A DNA stretch of 64,000 bases from Microbacterium sp. Marseille-Q6965 (GCF_946151065.1 NZ_CAMGZA010000002.1:62001-126000); one strand, 5' to 3'; numbered from the stretch's first letter, positions 51,517 through 60,987 are shown. Program-made: numbers and translations. The notes: generated from the letters alone by a model not told the origin.

Positions 51517-53475
51517 ATGGCACGTTCGAACGACAGGGTCCTGACTCCCCTTGTGAGTCGCGTGCGCCGCGCGGCGATGCGCCAGTCGCGCTTCTCTCTC
51601 ACGACGGCCGCCGGCTGCCTGTTCTTCGCCGTCCTGGCGGGCGCCCACCTCCTCGCGCACGAGCACGAGGCAGCGGAGGCCGCCCCCGAGATCACGGTGC
51701 TGCTGTTCGGTCTGTCCGGGATGGTCGTGGCACTGCTTTCCGGGCGGCGGCTACCGCGCGGCATGAGTCTCGTGATCTCCTTCCTGCTCGCGGGCGGGAT
51801 CGCCGCGCAGCTCGCATCGAGCAACGATCCCGGCACGATCATCGCCGCGCTCCTCGTCGTGCCCGTGCTGATGGTCTATCTCGGCTTCAACACGCCGGGC
51901 GTGGCGCGCGCCACCGCCGCGATCCTGATCGGGATGTGTGCGCTGGCGGTACTCAGCGGGGGCATCGGCGCGCTGCACGCGGCCAGCGCCGTGTGGATGC
52001 TCGCGTACGGCGGGATCGTGTGCTGGCTCGTGCTCGAGGTGTCGTTGGCCCTGGGGGAGGACCTCTCCCGGGCGGTGCGGACCGACCCGCTCACGGGGGC
52101 GCTGAACCGCCGCGGGTTGAACCGGTACGTGCGGGAGACGCGGCAGACCGGCGGGGAGCGGTGGATGCTCGTCGCCGACATCGACGGCCTGAAGCCGGTG
52201 AACGACACGCACGGGCACGCGGCGGGCGACGCCCTGCTGTGCGCGACCGTTGCCGCGTGGCAGCAGGTGCTCGGGCCGGGCGACGTCGTCGGGCGGTGGG
52301 GTGGTGATGAGTTCGTCATCATCTTCCGCGCGGCGGGGGAGGGGGCGGCGCGTGAGACCGAGGCGCGGCTGCGCGCGGCCTCGGCTCAGGCGTTCAGCGC
52401 GGGTCTCGTGCGGTTGCAGGACGGGCCGGGACTGGACATGCTCGTGCGGCTCGCCGACGACGACCTGTACCGGGAGAAGCGCGAGCGCCGGAACCGCGGC
52501 GCGGTGAGCGCTCCGCCGCGGCCGGCGCCCGCCCCGGCCGGGCAGGGCGAGCAGCCATGGCCCGCCCTGGTGTCGGTCGTCGCGGCGGCGCTCTACGTGG
52601 CCAGCGCCGCGGTCGGGCTGGTGTCGGCCACGACCGTGTGGCAGGTGGCGGCCGAGACCACCGCGGTGGCCCTGGGCCTCGGGGCGATCACCGTGGCCAT
52701 CCGGCTCGGGCCGCGTTACCCGCACTGGGGGCTGCTCGGCTGGGCCGCGGTCATGGCGATCACTCTCATGGCGCGCGCCGCGGTGCGCGACGACGCCGTC
52801 GGGTTCGTCGAGCTGCTGTTCTGCCTGCCGCTCGTGGCCGTCATCTCCGGCTGGTTCTATCGCCGCCGCGTCGGACGTGCGCTGCTCGGCGGCATCATCG
52901 CCGGCGTCCTGCTGACGACGTCGTTCCTGCCCGAGCAGCTGGCAGAGCGGCTCGGGCCGATGCCGGTCGTCGCCGCCGGCGCGACGGCGTGGCTGCTGCT
53001 GGAGGCGGTGCACGCCGTCCGGCACGGGGAACGGCGGCTGGCCGAGACCGACCCGCTCACCCGCGCGCTCAACCGCCTCGGACTGGACCGGGCGTTCGCG
53101 CGGGCGGTGAGGCGCACGCGGCAGCGCGGCGTGCCGCTGTCGTGTGTGGCCGTCGACTTCGACGAGTTCAAGCAGGTCAACGACGAGCAGGGCCACGACG
53201 CCGGCGATCGCCTGCTCCAGGCCGCCGTCGAGACCTGGCGGGACGCACTGCGGGCCGACGACGTGATCGGCCGTGTCGGGGGCGACGAGTTCGTGATCCT
53301 GCTGCCGGGAGCCACGGCCGCGTCGGCCGAGGCGACCATGACGCGTCTGCACGCGGAGGCCGGCGGAGGCTGGTCGTGGGGCGTCGCCGAGCTGCGCGAG
53401 GGTGACGACCCCGCGTCGCTGCGCGCCCGCGCCGACGCGGTGCTGTACGCGGCCAAGGCGGCACGCAGCACCTGA
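51517..53475 (+). CDS. Tandem membrane-GGDEF diguanylate cyclase
   Basis: A 652-residue protein made of two like modules. Residues about 25-180 hold six membrane segments, then GGDEF domain 1 (TDPLTGALNRRGL ... ADIDGLKPVND ... GRWGGDEFVIIF). A second set of six helices follows (about 345-500), then GGDEF domain 2 (TDPLTRALNRLGL ... DFDEFKQVND ... GRVGGDEFVILL). Both active-site loops are intact. Only domain 2 has the product-inhibition site (RADD five residues before GGDEF). It makes c-di-GMP, possibly with each half sensing a different signal. Confidence 0.88.
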   Translation: MARSNDRVLTPLVSRVRRAAMRQSRFSLTTAAGCLFFAVLAGAHLLAHEHEAAEAAPEITVLLFGLSGMVVALLSGRRLPRGMSLVISFLLAGGIAAQLASSNDPGTIIAALLVVPVLMVYLGFNTPGVARATAAILIGMCALAVLSGGIGALHAASAVWMLAYGGIVCWLVLEVSLALGEDLSRAVRTDPLTGALNRRGLNRYVRETRQTGGERWMLVADIDGLKPVNDTHGHAAGDALLCATVAAWQQVLGPGDVVGRWGGDEFVIIFRAAGEGAARETEARLRAASAQAFSAGLVRLQDGPGLDMLVRLADDDLYREKRERRNRGAVSAPPRPAPAPAGQGEQPWPALVSVVAAALYVASAAVGLVSATTVWQVAAETTAVALGLGAITVAIRLGPRYPHWGLLGWAAVMAITLMARAAVRDDAVGFVELLFCLPLVAVISGWFYRRRVGRALLGGIIAGVLLTTSFLPEQLAERLGPMPVVAAGATAWLLLEAVHAVRHGERRLAETDPLTRALNRLGLDRAFARAVRRTRQRGVPLSCVAVDFDEFKQVNDEQGHDAGDRLLQAAVETWRDALRADDVIGRVGGDEFVILLPGATAASAEATMTRLHAEAGGGWSWGVAELREGDDPASLRARADAVLYAAKAARST

Positions 53476-53542
53476 CGGCGCGGCCGGCGCCGCGCGGCGC
53501 GTCGGGTAGCGTGGAGCGGTTGCCGCCGAGAACAGGAGCCGC

Positions 53543-54334
53543 ATGAACGCCGCCGCACGCACCCCGAAGACCTCCCTCGCGTTCCTGGCGATCGGCCTCC
53601 TCTCGGGGTTCATGTCGGGCCTGTTCGGGGTGGGCGGCGGCACCGTGATCGTGCCGTTGCTCGTGCTGCTGGCGGCCTTCGGGCAGAAGCTCGCCTCGGG
53701 CACCTCGGGCGCGTCGATCATCGTCACCGCCGCCGTCGGCGTCATCTCCTACGCCGTGCAGGGGCAGGTCAACGGGGTGGCCGCGGCGCTGCTGGCCGTC
53801 GGCGGAGTCGTCGGGGCCCCGATCGGCGCCCAGCTGCTGCACCGGATCAGCGAGGCGGCCCTGCGGTGGATCTTCGTCGGCTTCCTCGTGGTCGTCATGA
53901 TCAGCCTGTTCTTCATCATTCCCGACCGCACGGCCGGCGTGCCGATGAACGTCTGGATCGGGATCGCGCTCATCGCGACGGGCGTCGTCACGGGCGTCCT
54001 GTCGGGACTGATCGGGGTGGGCGGCGGCATCATCGTGGTGCCGGTGCTCATCCTGCTCTTCGGCACGAGCGACCTCGTCGCGAAGGGCACCTCGCTGCTC
54101 ATGATGATCCCCACGACCATGTCGGGCGCGTGGCGCAACTGGCGCAACCACAACATCGACTGGGCCGCCGCGGGCCTCATCGCCCTCGCGACCTGCGTCA
54201 CCACCCCGCTGGGCGCGATCGTCGCCGGCGTGGTGGACCCCGTCGTGGCGAACTGGCTGTTCGTGGCGTTCCTCGTGGTGATCGCCGCGCAGATGGCGCA
54301 GCGGGCCATCCGCGCCGGCCGCAAGGGGAAGTGA
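53543..54334 (+). CDS. TSUP (TauE/SafE) family permease
   Basis: A 263-residue membrane protein with two related halves, each with a Gly-rich motif: SGLFGVGGGTVIVPLL and SGLIGVGGGIIVVPVL. Eight helices are expected. Family members move sulfite, sulfonates or organic acids. It is monocistronic, with no sulfur genes adjacent. Confidence 0.87.
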   Translation: MNAAARTPKTSLAFLAIGLLSGFMSGLFGVGGGTVIVPLLVLLAAFGQKLASGTSGASIIVTAAVGVISYAVQGQVNGVAAALLAVGGVVGAPIGAQLLHRISEAALRWIFVGFLVVVMISLFFIIPDRTAGVPMNVWIGIALIATGVVTGVLSGLIGVGGGIIVVPVLILLFGTSDLVAKGTSLLMMIPTTMSGAWRNWRNHNIDWAAAGLIALATCVTTPLGAIVAGVVDPVVANWLFVAFLVVIAAQMAQRAIRAGRKGK

Positions 54335-54411
54335 CGCCCGTCGGCCGCCGCGCGCGGCGGGGCGATCGGGGCCACAGCGAGCGCGGAGACCGTGCCGCGT
54401 AGGATCGGACC

Positions 54412-54858
54412 GTGGCCGTGAATCCTGATCTGGTCGGCCGGGAGTTCCCGCCGACACCGCCCTACCTGGTGGGCCGCGAGAAGGTGCGCGAGTTCGCGCG
54501 CGCCGTGCTCGCGCAGTCCCCGCAGCACCACGACGTGGAGGCGGCGCGCGCCCTCGGCTATGCCGACGTCGTGGCGCCGCCGACGTTCGCGATGGTCGTG
54601 CAGGATCTCACCCTGCAGCAGTTGCTCGGCGACGAATCGGCCGGCATCGTGCTGGAGCGCACCGTGCACGCCGAACAGCGGTTCCGGTTCACGCGCCCCA
54701 TCGTGGCCGGCGACGAGCTCACGGCCACGCTTCGCGTGACGCAGGTGCGGGCCATGGGCGGCGCGTCCATGGTCACGAGCGAGTCGGACATCGTCGACGC
54801 GGACGGGGCGCACGTCGTCACGACCACCTCGATCCTCGTCGTGGGAGGCGCGGAATGA
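54412..54858 (+). CDS. FAS1-like dehydratase / HadA-type subunit
   Basis: A 148-residue single hotdog-fold protein of the MaoC N-terminal type: LVGREFPPTPPYLVGREKVR and FRFTRPIVAGDELTATLRV. It has no hydratase catalytic Asp/His pair and would form a heterodimer with the next gene product, as HadA does with HadB, to dehydrate 3-hydroxyacyl thioesters. It overlaps the next gene by ATGA. Confidence 0.82.
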   Translation: MAVNPDLVGREFPPTPPYLVGREKVREFARAVLAQSPQHHDVEAARALGYADVVAPPTFAMVVQDLTLQQLLGDESAGIVLERTVHAEQRFRFTRPIVAGDELTATLRVTQVRAMGGASMVTSESDIVDADGAHVVTTTSILVVGGAE

Positions 54859-55250
54859 ACGCGGGAGACGTCCTCGCCCAGCGCACGGTTCACCTCACGC
54901 GCGAATCGCTCGTGCGCTACGCCGGCGCTTCGGGCGACTTCAACCCCATCCACTACCGCGACGACGTCGCCCAGCGCGTGGGGCTGCCGGGCGTGCTCGC
55001 GCACGGCATGCTCACGATGGGCATCGCGGGCTCGGTGGTCGCCGACGCGCTCGGCGACGCGGGGCGCATTCTCGAGTACGGCGTGAAGTTCACCAAGCCC
55101 GTGGTCGTCGACGCCGAGGAGGGAGCGCATGTCACGATCGTCGCGACCGTCGCGCGGATCGAGGAGGACGGCACCGCGCGGGTCGACCTGACGGTGAGCC
55201 ACGGTGACACCAAGGTGCTCGGCAAGGCGCAGTTGCGGGTGCGGGCGTGA
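54855..55250 (+). CDS. MaoC-like hydratase / HadB-type subunit
   Basis: A 131-residue hotdog protein with the catalytic hydratase motif YAGASGDFNPIHYRDDVAQRVG (Asp and His in DFNPIH) and GLPGVLAHGMLTMG. It supplies the active site of the presumed HadA-HadB dimer. It overlaps murB as GTGA, the same hadAB-murB order seen in other actinobacteria. Confidence 0.88.
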   Translation: MNAGDVLAQRTVHLTRESLVRYAGASGDFNPIHYRDDVAQRVGLPGVLAHGMLTMGIAGSVVADALGDAGRILEYGVKFTKPVVVDAEEGAHVTIVATVARIEEDGTARVDLTVSHGDTKVLGKAQLRVRA

Positions 55251-56377
55251 ACGATCCCATCCCGCTGTCGCGGCTGACGACCCTGCAGGTGGGCGCCGCG
55301 CCCGCGCGCATGGTCGAGGCACGCACGCGCGACGAGCTCGTGTCGGCGCTGCGCGCGGTCTGGGCCGACGGCGACGACTGGTTCGTGCTGGGTGGCGGGT
55401 CGAATCTGCTCGTCGCCGACGAGCCGTTCGATGCCACGGTCGTGCGGATCCTCACGACCGGCTTCGAGGAGGCGCCGGGCGCACGCGAGGGCCACGTGCG
55501 GCTCCGCATCGAGGCGGGGCAGAACTGGGACGAGCTCGTGGCCTACTCGGTGGCGCAGGGCCTGCGCGGCATCGAGGCCATGTCGGGCATCCCGGGCACC
55601 TGCGGTGCCGCGCCCATCCAGAACGTCGGCGCCTACGGTCAGGAGATCGTGCAGACCCTCGTCGAGGTGGAGCTGCTCGACGAGGCGACCGGCGAGGTGC
55701 AGACGGTGCCGGCGTCCGACCTCGGACTCGGGCCGCGCACCTCTGACCTCAAGCGCCATTACGGGGAGGAGCCGCGGCGTTCCGCGGTCATCCTCTCGCT
55801 GACGATCGAGCTGGAGCGCGTCGGCACCGATCCGCGCCCCGTCACCGACGCGCGCATCGCGGCGGCGATCGGCCTGCCGCTCGGAGCGGAGGCGTCGCTG
55901 CAGTCCATCCGCGACACCGTGTTGCGCATCCGGGCCGCAAAGGGGATGGTGCTCGATTCGGACGACGACGACACGCGGAGCGCCGGGTCGTTCTTCAACA
56001 ACCCGATCATCTCGGAGCAGGAGGCGCGCACCCTTCCCGAGGGGTGCCCGCGCTGGCCGATGGAGCCCGACATCGATGCCGTCTCGGTCATCCCGCTGGA
56101 GCGCTTCGACGGATGGGTTCCCGCGCCGGTGCAGCGGCGTTCGCCCGTGAAGGTCAGCGCCGCCTGGCTCATCGAGAACTCGGGGCTGCGCAAGGGGTTC
56201 CGGCTCGGGCACTCGCGCGCGTCGCTGTCGACCAAGCACACGCTGGCGATCACGAACCGCGGCGGGGCGACGGCCGCCGAGGTGGCCGAGCTGGCGCGCT
56301 TCGTGCAGACGCGCGTGGCTCAGGAGTTCGGCATCGAGCTGCGCCCCGAGCCCGTGTTCGTCGGCGTGGAGCTGTGA
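55247..56377 (+). CDS. murB: UDP-N-acetylenolpyruvoylglucosamine reductase MurB
   Basis: A 376-residue FAD enzyme that makes UDP-MurNAc for peptidoglycan. It shows the FAD-binding VLGGGSNLLVADE, GIEAMSGIPGTCGAAPIQNVGAYGQE (given in two halves around the glycine-rich turn), the catalytic Ser in GSFFNNP and the C-terminal PEPVFVGVEL with its acid. GTG 55247 overlaps the hydratase stop. Confidence 0.94.
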   Translation: MNDPIPLSRLTTLQVGAAPARMVEARTRDELVSALRAVWADGDDWFVLGGGSNLLVADEPFDATVVRILTTGFEEAPGAREGHVRLRIEAGQNWDELVAYSVAQGLRGIEAMSGIPGTCGAAPIQNVGAYGQEIVQTLVEVELLDEATGEVQTVPASDLGLGPRTSDLKRHYGEEPRRSAVILSLTIELERVGTDPRPVTDARIAAAIGLPLGAEASLQSIRDTVLRIRAAKGMVLDSDDDDTRSAGSFFNNPIISEQEARTLPEGCPRWPMEPDIDAVSVIPLERFDGWVPAPVQRRSPVKVSAAWLIENSGLRKGFRLGHSRASLSTKHTLAITNRGGATAAEVAELARFVQTRVAQEFGIELRPEPVFVGVEL

Positions 56378-56387
56378 GCAGCCGCTG

Positions 56388-57086
56388 ATGGCCAAGGTTT
56401 CGCGTACGCAGCAGACGTTCGACCGCCTGCTCGATGCGATCATCGCCGGCGACCTCGTGGCGGGCGAACCCCTGCCGCCCGAGGGCGACCTCGCCGACGA
56501 GTACGAGGTGTCGCGCCTCACCGTGCGCGAGGCCGTGAAGCTGCTGCAGGCGCAGGGCGTCATCGTCGCCGTGCCCGGAAGCCGGCACCGCATCTCGCCG
56601 CCCGAGGAGTGGACGGGGCTGGAGGCGGTCGTGCGCGTCTCGCGCCGGTCGCGCAACCGTGAGCGGGCGTCGCTCGAGCTGCTCGAGATGCGCATGATGA
56701 TCGAGACCGGCGCCGCCGAGCTCGCCGCGAGCCGGCGCACGGACGCCGACCTCGCCGAGCTGGAGCGGCTGCTCGCCGTCATGCGCCGCACCCACGCGGA
56801 GGGCGACGTGGCGGGATTCGTCTCGGCGGACCTGGACTTCCATGACGTCGTCTTCCGGGCGGCCGACAACCGCATCCTCATCGCGTCGATGCGTCCGCTG
56901 ACGACGATGCTGCAGGAGACGCGCACCGAGACGAGCTCGGTTCCCAGCATCCGCGAGCACGCGATCGCGGAGCACGCGGCGATCCTCGCGGCGCTGCGCG
57001 AGGGCACGACGGCGGGTGCGCGTCAGGCGATGCGCAGCCACATGCGCCAGACGCGCGACGACCTGCTGCACTACGTGCACGGCTGA
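56388..57086 (+). CDS. GntR/FadR-family (FCD) transcriptional regulator
   Basis: A 232-residue regulator: winged HTH at the N-terminus (LPPEGDLADEYEVSRLTVRE) and an FCD ligand domain with metal-site residues in LDFHDVVFRAADN and EHAAILAALREG. It lies 129 bases before the sugar-acid operon, with a palindrome in between, so it probably represses that operon and responds to a threonate- or erythronate-like acid. Confidence 0.87.
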   Translation: MAKVSRTQQTFDRLLDAIIAGDLVAGEPLPPEGDLADEYEVSRLTVREAVKLLQAQGVIVAVPGSRHRISPPEEWTGLEAVVRVSRRSRNRERASLELLEMRMMIETGAAELAASRRTDADLAELERLLAVMRRTHAEGDVAGFVSADLDFHDVVFRAADNRILIASMRPLTTMLQETRTETSSVPSIREHAIAEHAAILAALREGTTAGARQAMRSHMRQTRDDLLHYVHG

Positions 57087-57142
57087 GCGCCCCGACGGAG
57101 CCGCATTTGGGCGACGTGCGGTGGCGTGCTTAGGATGTGCGT

Positions 57143-57158
57143 TATCTGATATCGGATA
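57143..57158. promoter_or_regulatory. Palindromic GntR operator
   Basis: TATCTGATATCGGATA is a 16-bp inverted repeat with one mismatched pair, positioned between gntR and the kinase gene, about 57 bases before the kinase ATG. Confidence 0.6.
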
Positions 57159-57214
57159 GCCGGACACCCGAGCCCGTCGATCCGAGAGCGTCTCCCACGA
57201 ACGAAGGGGTTCTC

Positions 57215-58615
57215 ATGCAGGTCAGCGCGCTGCTCGCACCGCTCCCGCAGCCGGTTCCGATCACCGCGGCCGAGGTCCGCGCGGCGCTCGATCCGAGGAC
57301 CGTGCACGTCGTCCTCGACGACGATCCCACCGGCACGCAGTCCGTCGCCGGGCTGCCCGTGCTCACCCGCTGGGAGCGTGAGGATCTCGACGCCGCGCTC
57401 GCCACCGGCGCCCCGGCCGTGTACGTGCTCACCAACACGCGCTCCCTCGACGAGGCAGAGGCCGCGCAGCGCAACCGCGAGGTCGTCTCGGTCGCCCTCG
57501 CGGCGGCCCGCGAGGCCGGCCGGCGGGCGGTGTTCGTCTCGCGCGGCGACTCGACGCTGCGGGGGCACTTCCCGCTCGAGACCGACGTGCTGGCCGCGGA
57601 GATCGCGCTCGCCGGCGGCACCGCACCGGCGCTCACGCTGCTCGTGCCCGCCTTCCCCGACTCCGGGCGGCTCACGGTCGACTCCGTGCACTACTGGGTG
57701 GTCGACGGCGAGGCGACGCCCGTCGGCGAGACGCCGTTCGCGCGAGATGCGACATTCGGCTTCGCGTCCAGCAATCTGCGCGATTGGGTCGAGGAGAAGA
57801 CGGCGGGCCGCATCGCCGCCGCCGACGTCGCCGCGCTGACGATCGACATCATCCGCCGCGGCGCCGACGCGGTGACGAGCTTCCTCGCGGAGCTGCCCGC
57901 CGGCACGGTCGTCGCCGTCGACGTCGTCGACGAGAGCGACATGCGCGTCGTGGCGCTCGCGCTGCACCGCCTCGCCGACCGCGACGTGCTGCTGCGCGTC
58001 GGCCCGCCGTACATGCGCGCGCACCTCGGCCAGGAGATCGCCGAGCCGATGCGTGCCGAGCAGATCCCGTTCCGCTATGACCGCGGCGGGCTGATCGTCG
58101 TCGGCAGCCACGTGCCGCTCACCACGGCCCAGCTCGAGGAGCTGCGGCGGTCACGCCCCGACACGGCCACGATCGAGCTGGACGTGCGCCGTCTCATCGA
58201 CGACCGTCGCGAGGAGCACCTCGACGAGCGGGCGGCCGCCGTGGCCGCCGCCCTGGAGCACGGCGAGGTCATCGTGCACACCACGCGCGAGCTCGTCACC
58301 GGGCGTGACGGCGAGGAGAGCCTCGCGATCGCGCGCAAGGTCTCGAGCGGCGTGGTCGAGCTCGTGCGCCGCGTGCTGGACATCGCGCCGCCGCGCTTCG
58401 TCGTCGCCAAGGGCGGCATCACCTCGAGCGACGTCGCCAGCGAGGCGCTCGAGATCCGCCGTGCCACCGTGCTCGGTCCCATGCTGCCGGGCATCGTCTC
58501 GCTGTGGCAGCCGCAGGGCGGACCCGCCGAGGGCATCCCCTACATCGTCTTCGCGGGCAACGTCGGCACGGCCGATTCGCTCGCCCGCGTCGTCGACACG
58601 CTCGCCGAGCGTTGA
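57215..58615 (+). CDS. Four-carbon acid sugar kinase (DUF1537)
   Basis: A 466-residue kinase with the DUF1537 N-terminal signature VLDDDPTGTQSVAG and YVLTNTRSLDE, a middle SRGDSTLRGHFPLE, and the C-terminal nucleotide domain with KGGITSSDVASEAL and VFAGNVGTADSL. Family members phosphorylate 3-oxo-tetronate, D-threonate or D-erythronate. ATG 57215 follows AAGGGG. It is the first gene of the operon behind the palindrome. Confidence 0.9.
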   Translation: MQVSALLAPLPQPVPITAAEVRAALDPRTVHVVLDDDPTGTQSVAGLPVLTRWEREDLDAALATGAPAVYVLTNTRSLDEAEAAQRNREVVSVALAAAREAGRRAVFVSRGDSTLRGHFPLETDVLAAEIALAGGTAPALTLLVPAFPDSGRLTVDSVHYWVVDGEATPVGETPFARDATFGFASSNLRDWVEEKTAGRIAAADVAALTIDIIRRGADAVTSFLAELPAGTVVAVDVVDESDMRVVALALHRLADRDVLLRVGPPYMRAHLGQEIAEPMRAEQIPFRYDRGGLIVVGSHVPLTTAQLEELRRSRPDTATIELDVRRLIDDRREEHLDERAAAVAAALEHGEVIVHTTRELVTGRDGEESLAIARKVSSGVVELVRRVLDIAPPRFVVAKGGITSSDVASEALEIRRATVLGPMLPGIVSLWQPQGGPAEGIPYIVFAGNVGTADSLARVVDTLAER

Positions 58616-58632
58616 ATCGAAAGGATCCGGAC

Positions 58633-59526
58633 ATGACCACCACCGTCGCCGTCATCGGCCTGGGCGCCATGGGGCTGCCCATGGCCACCCGCCTGGCCGA
58701 GAAGTTCGAGGTGCGCGGGTTCGACATCGCCGCCGAGCGCGTCGCCCTCGCCGCCGAACAGGGCGTCACCGCCGCCGCCTCCGGCGCCGAGGCCGTCGCC
58801 GGCGCCGACGCCGTGCTCGTCGCGGTGCGCACGCCGCAGCAGCTCACGGAGCTGCTCTTCGGCGGGAGCGGCCTGGCCGCGCACCTGCAGCCGGGCGCCG
58901 TCGTCCTGCTGACCTCCACGGTCGGCACGAACGGCATCGCGGAGATCGCGACGCGTCTGGCGGAGCACGAGGTGCAGCTCGTGGACGCGCCGCTGTCGGG
59001 CGGCCCCGTCCGCGCGGGCGAGGGTGACCTCCTCATCGTCGTCGGCGCCGAGCCGTCGGCGCTCGAGAAGGCCCGCCCGGTGCTCGAGCAGCTCGCCTCG
59101 ACCCTCAGCGTCGTCGGCGACAAGCCGGGCGATGGGCAGGCGCTGAAGACCGTCAACCAGCTCCTGTGCGGCGTGCACATCGCCGCAGCCGCCGAGGCCC
59201 TCGCTCTGGCCGACGCCCTGGGCCTCGACCGCGCCAAGACGCTCGAGGCGCTCACCGCGGGCGCCGCCAACTCGTTCATGCTCGGCAACCGCGGACCGCG
59301 CGCGCTGCAGGCGTACGACGAGGGCGGCGCCGAGGTGCTCAGCCGCCTCGACATCTTCGTCAAGGACCTGGGCATCGTCGGCGACGCCGCGCGCGCCCAT
59401 CACCTCTCCACGCCCGTGGCCGCGGCCGCCGAGCAGCTCTTCCTGCTCGGCGAGGCGCAGGGCCTCGGCGCCCTCGACGACTCGGCCGTCATCCGCGTCG
59501 TCGCCCCCGAGCTTCGTTCCGCGTAG
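58633..59526 (+). CDS. ltnD: 3-hydroxyisobutyrate-dehydrogenase-family enzyme, L-threonate dehydrogenase-like
   Basis: A 297-residue NAD-dependent dehydrogenase: dinucleotide fold GLGAMGLPMATRL, substrate loop VDAPLSGGPVRAGEG and catalytic Lys in GQALKTVNQLLCG. With the DUF1537 kinase and GntP permease it matches LtnD-type enzymes that oxidise L-threonate or D-glycerate-like acids. ATG 58633 follows AAAGGAT. The isomerase and decarboxylase that normally complete the pathway are not in the window. Confidence 0.85.
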   Translation: MTTTVAVIGLGAMGLPMATRLAEKFEVRGFDIAAERVALAAEQGVTAAASGAEAVAGADAVLVAVRTPQQLTELLFGGSGLAAHLQPGAVVLLTSTVGTNGIAEIATRLAEHEVQLVDAPLSGGPVRAGEGDLLIVVGAEPSALEKARPVLEQLASTLSVVGDKPGDGQALKTVNQLLCGVHIAAAAEALALADALGLDRAKTLEALTAGAANSFMLGNRGPRALQAYDEGGAEVLSRLDIFVKDLGIVGDAARAHHLSTPVAAAAEQLFLLGEAQGLGALDDSAVIRVVAPELRSA

Positions 59527-59559
59527 TACCCTCACCCACCACCTCACGAAAGCGAATCA

Positions 59560-60987
59560 ATGACGTATCCGCTTTGGGCGCTGATCCTGATCGGCCTGGC
59601 CGGCATCGGGCTCCTGCTCCTGCTCATCATCAAGTTCAAGATGCAGGCGTTCTACGCCCTCATCCTCACCTCGATCGTGGTCGGCCTCGCGGCGGGGCTG
59701 CCGCTGACGACCATCCCCGCCACCGACACCGATCCCGAGCGGCTCGGCGTCATCCAGGCGATCATCGCCGGCGTCGGCGGCACGCTCGGCTCGGTCGCCG
59801 TGCTCGTGGCGCTCGGGTCGATGCTCGGCAAGATCATCGAGCTGTCGGGCGGCGCCGAGGCGCTGTCGGGCACGTTCTCGCGCGTGCTCGGCCCCAAGCG
59901 GGTCGGCATGGCGCTCGTGATCGCCGCCGGCATCCTGGCGATCCCGGTGTTCTTCGACGCCGGGTTCATCATCCTCGTGCCGATCGTCTTCGCGTTCTCG
60001 AAGGCCGCCGGGCTGAACCCCATCACGTTCGGTCTGCCCGTGGCCGGCATCATGCTCGCCGTGCACGTGGTGGTGCCTCCGCACCCCGGCATCGTCGGCG
60101 GCGCGGCGATCCTCGGTGCCGACGTCGGCTGGATCACGATCCTGTCGCTGCTCATCTCGCTGCCGATCGGTGCGCTGTCGTACGTCGTCGCGAAGTGGAT
60201 CAACCGCCGCGAGTTCCCGATGCTCGAGGCGACGAGGGAGATGTTCGAGAGCTTCGGCTCCGAGAAGTCCTCGATCAACGCCGGGCTCAAGGACGGGGAG
60301 AAGGCCCCGGGCACCGGCACGGTGCTGTTCCTCATCCTGCTGCCGCTCGTGCTCATCATGCTCGGCACGGCCGTGGCGCCGGCGTTCCCCGCCGGCTCGT
60401 TCGCGAACGGCCTGCTGGCGATGATCGGCCAGCCGATCTTCGCCCTCGTCGTCGCCATCGCGGCCGCCATGTTCCTGCTCGGGGTGCGCCGCGGCTGGAG
60501 CTCGGCGAAGCTCGGCGAGGTCATGGAGTCGGCGCTGCCCGCCGCCGCGACGATCATCCTCGTCACCGGTGCCGGTGGCGCCTTCGGCAGGATCCTCACC
60601 GAGACAGGCATCGGCGGTGCGGTGGCCGAGGCCCTCACGGCCACGGGCATGCCCGTGATCCTGGCGGCCTTCCTCATCTCGCTCATCCTGCGCGCGGCGC
60701 AGGGGTCGGCGACGGTGGCGATCTCGACGACCGCGGGTCTGCTGCTTCCGGCGGTGGCTGCGCTCGAGCTCGGCCCGGTCAACACGGCGCTCGTCGCCGT
60801 CGCGATCGGCTATGGCGGCCTCGGGCTGAGCCACGTCAACGATTCCGGCTTCTGGATCGTGACGCGCTACCTGGGCCTGTCGGTCAAGGACGGCCTGCGC
60901 ACGTGGACGCCCCTCACGACGATCCTCGGCCTGGCGGGCTTCCTCATCACGGCGGCGCTGTTCATCGTGATCCCCGCCGGGGTCTGA
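59560..60987 (+). CDS. GntP-family sugar-acid permease
   Basis: A 475-residue membrane protein of the gluconate:H+ symporter family, with about 12 hydrophobic segments and family motifs GGTLGSVAVLVALGSMLGKI, FFDAGFIILVPIVFAFSKA and GLGLSHVNDSGFWIV. Third gene of the operon; likely imports the four-carbon acid handled by the kinase and dehydrogenase. Confidence 0.9.
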   Translation: MTYPLWALILIGLAGIGLLLLLIIKFKMQAFYALILTSIVVGLAAGLPLTTIPATDTDPERLGVIQAIIAGVGGTLGSVAVLVALGSMLGKIIELSGGAEALSGTFSRVLGPKRVGMALVIAAGILAIPVFFDAGFIILVPIVFAFSKAAGLNPITFGLPVAGIMLAVHVVVPPHPGIVGGAAILGADVGWITILSLLISLPIGALSYVVAKWINRREFPMLEATREMFESFGSEKSSINAGLKDGEKAPGTGTVLFLILLPLVLIMLGTAVAPAFPAGSFANGLLAMIGQPIFALVVAIAAAMFLLGVRRGWSSAKLGEVMESALPAAATIILVTGAGGAFGRILTETGIGGAVAEALTATGMPVILAAFLISLILRAAQGSATVAISTTAGLLLPAVAALELGPVNTALVAVAIGYGGLGLSHVNDSGFWIVTRYLGLSVKDGLRTWTPLTTILGLAGFLITAALFIVIPAGV

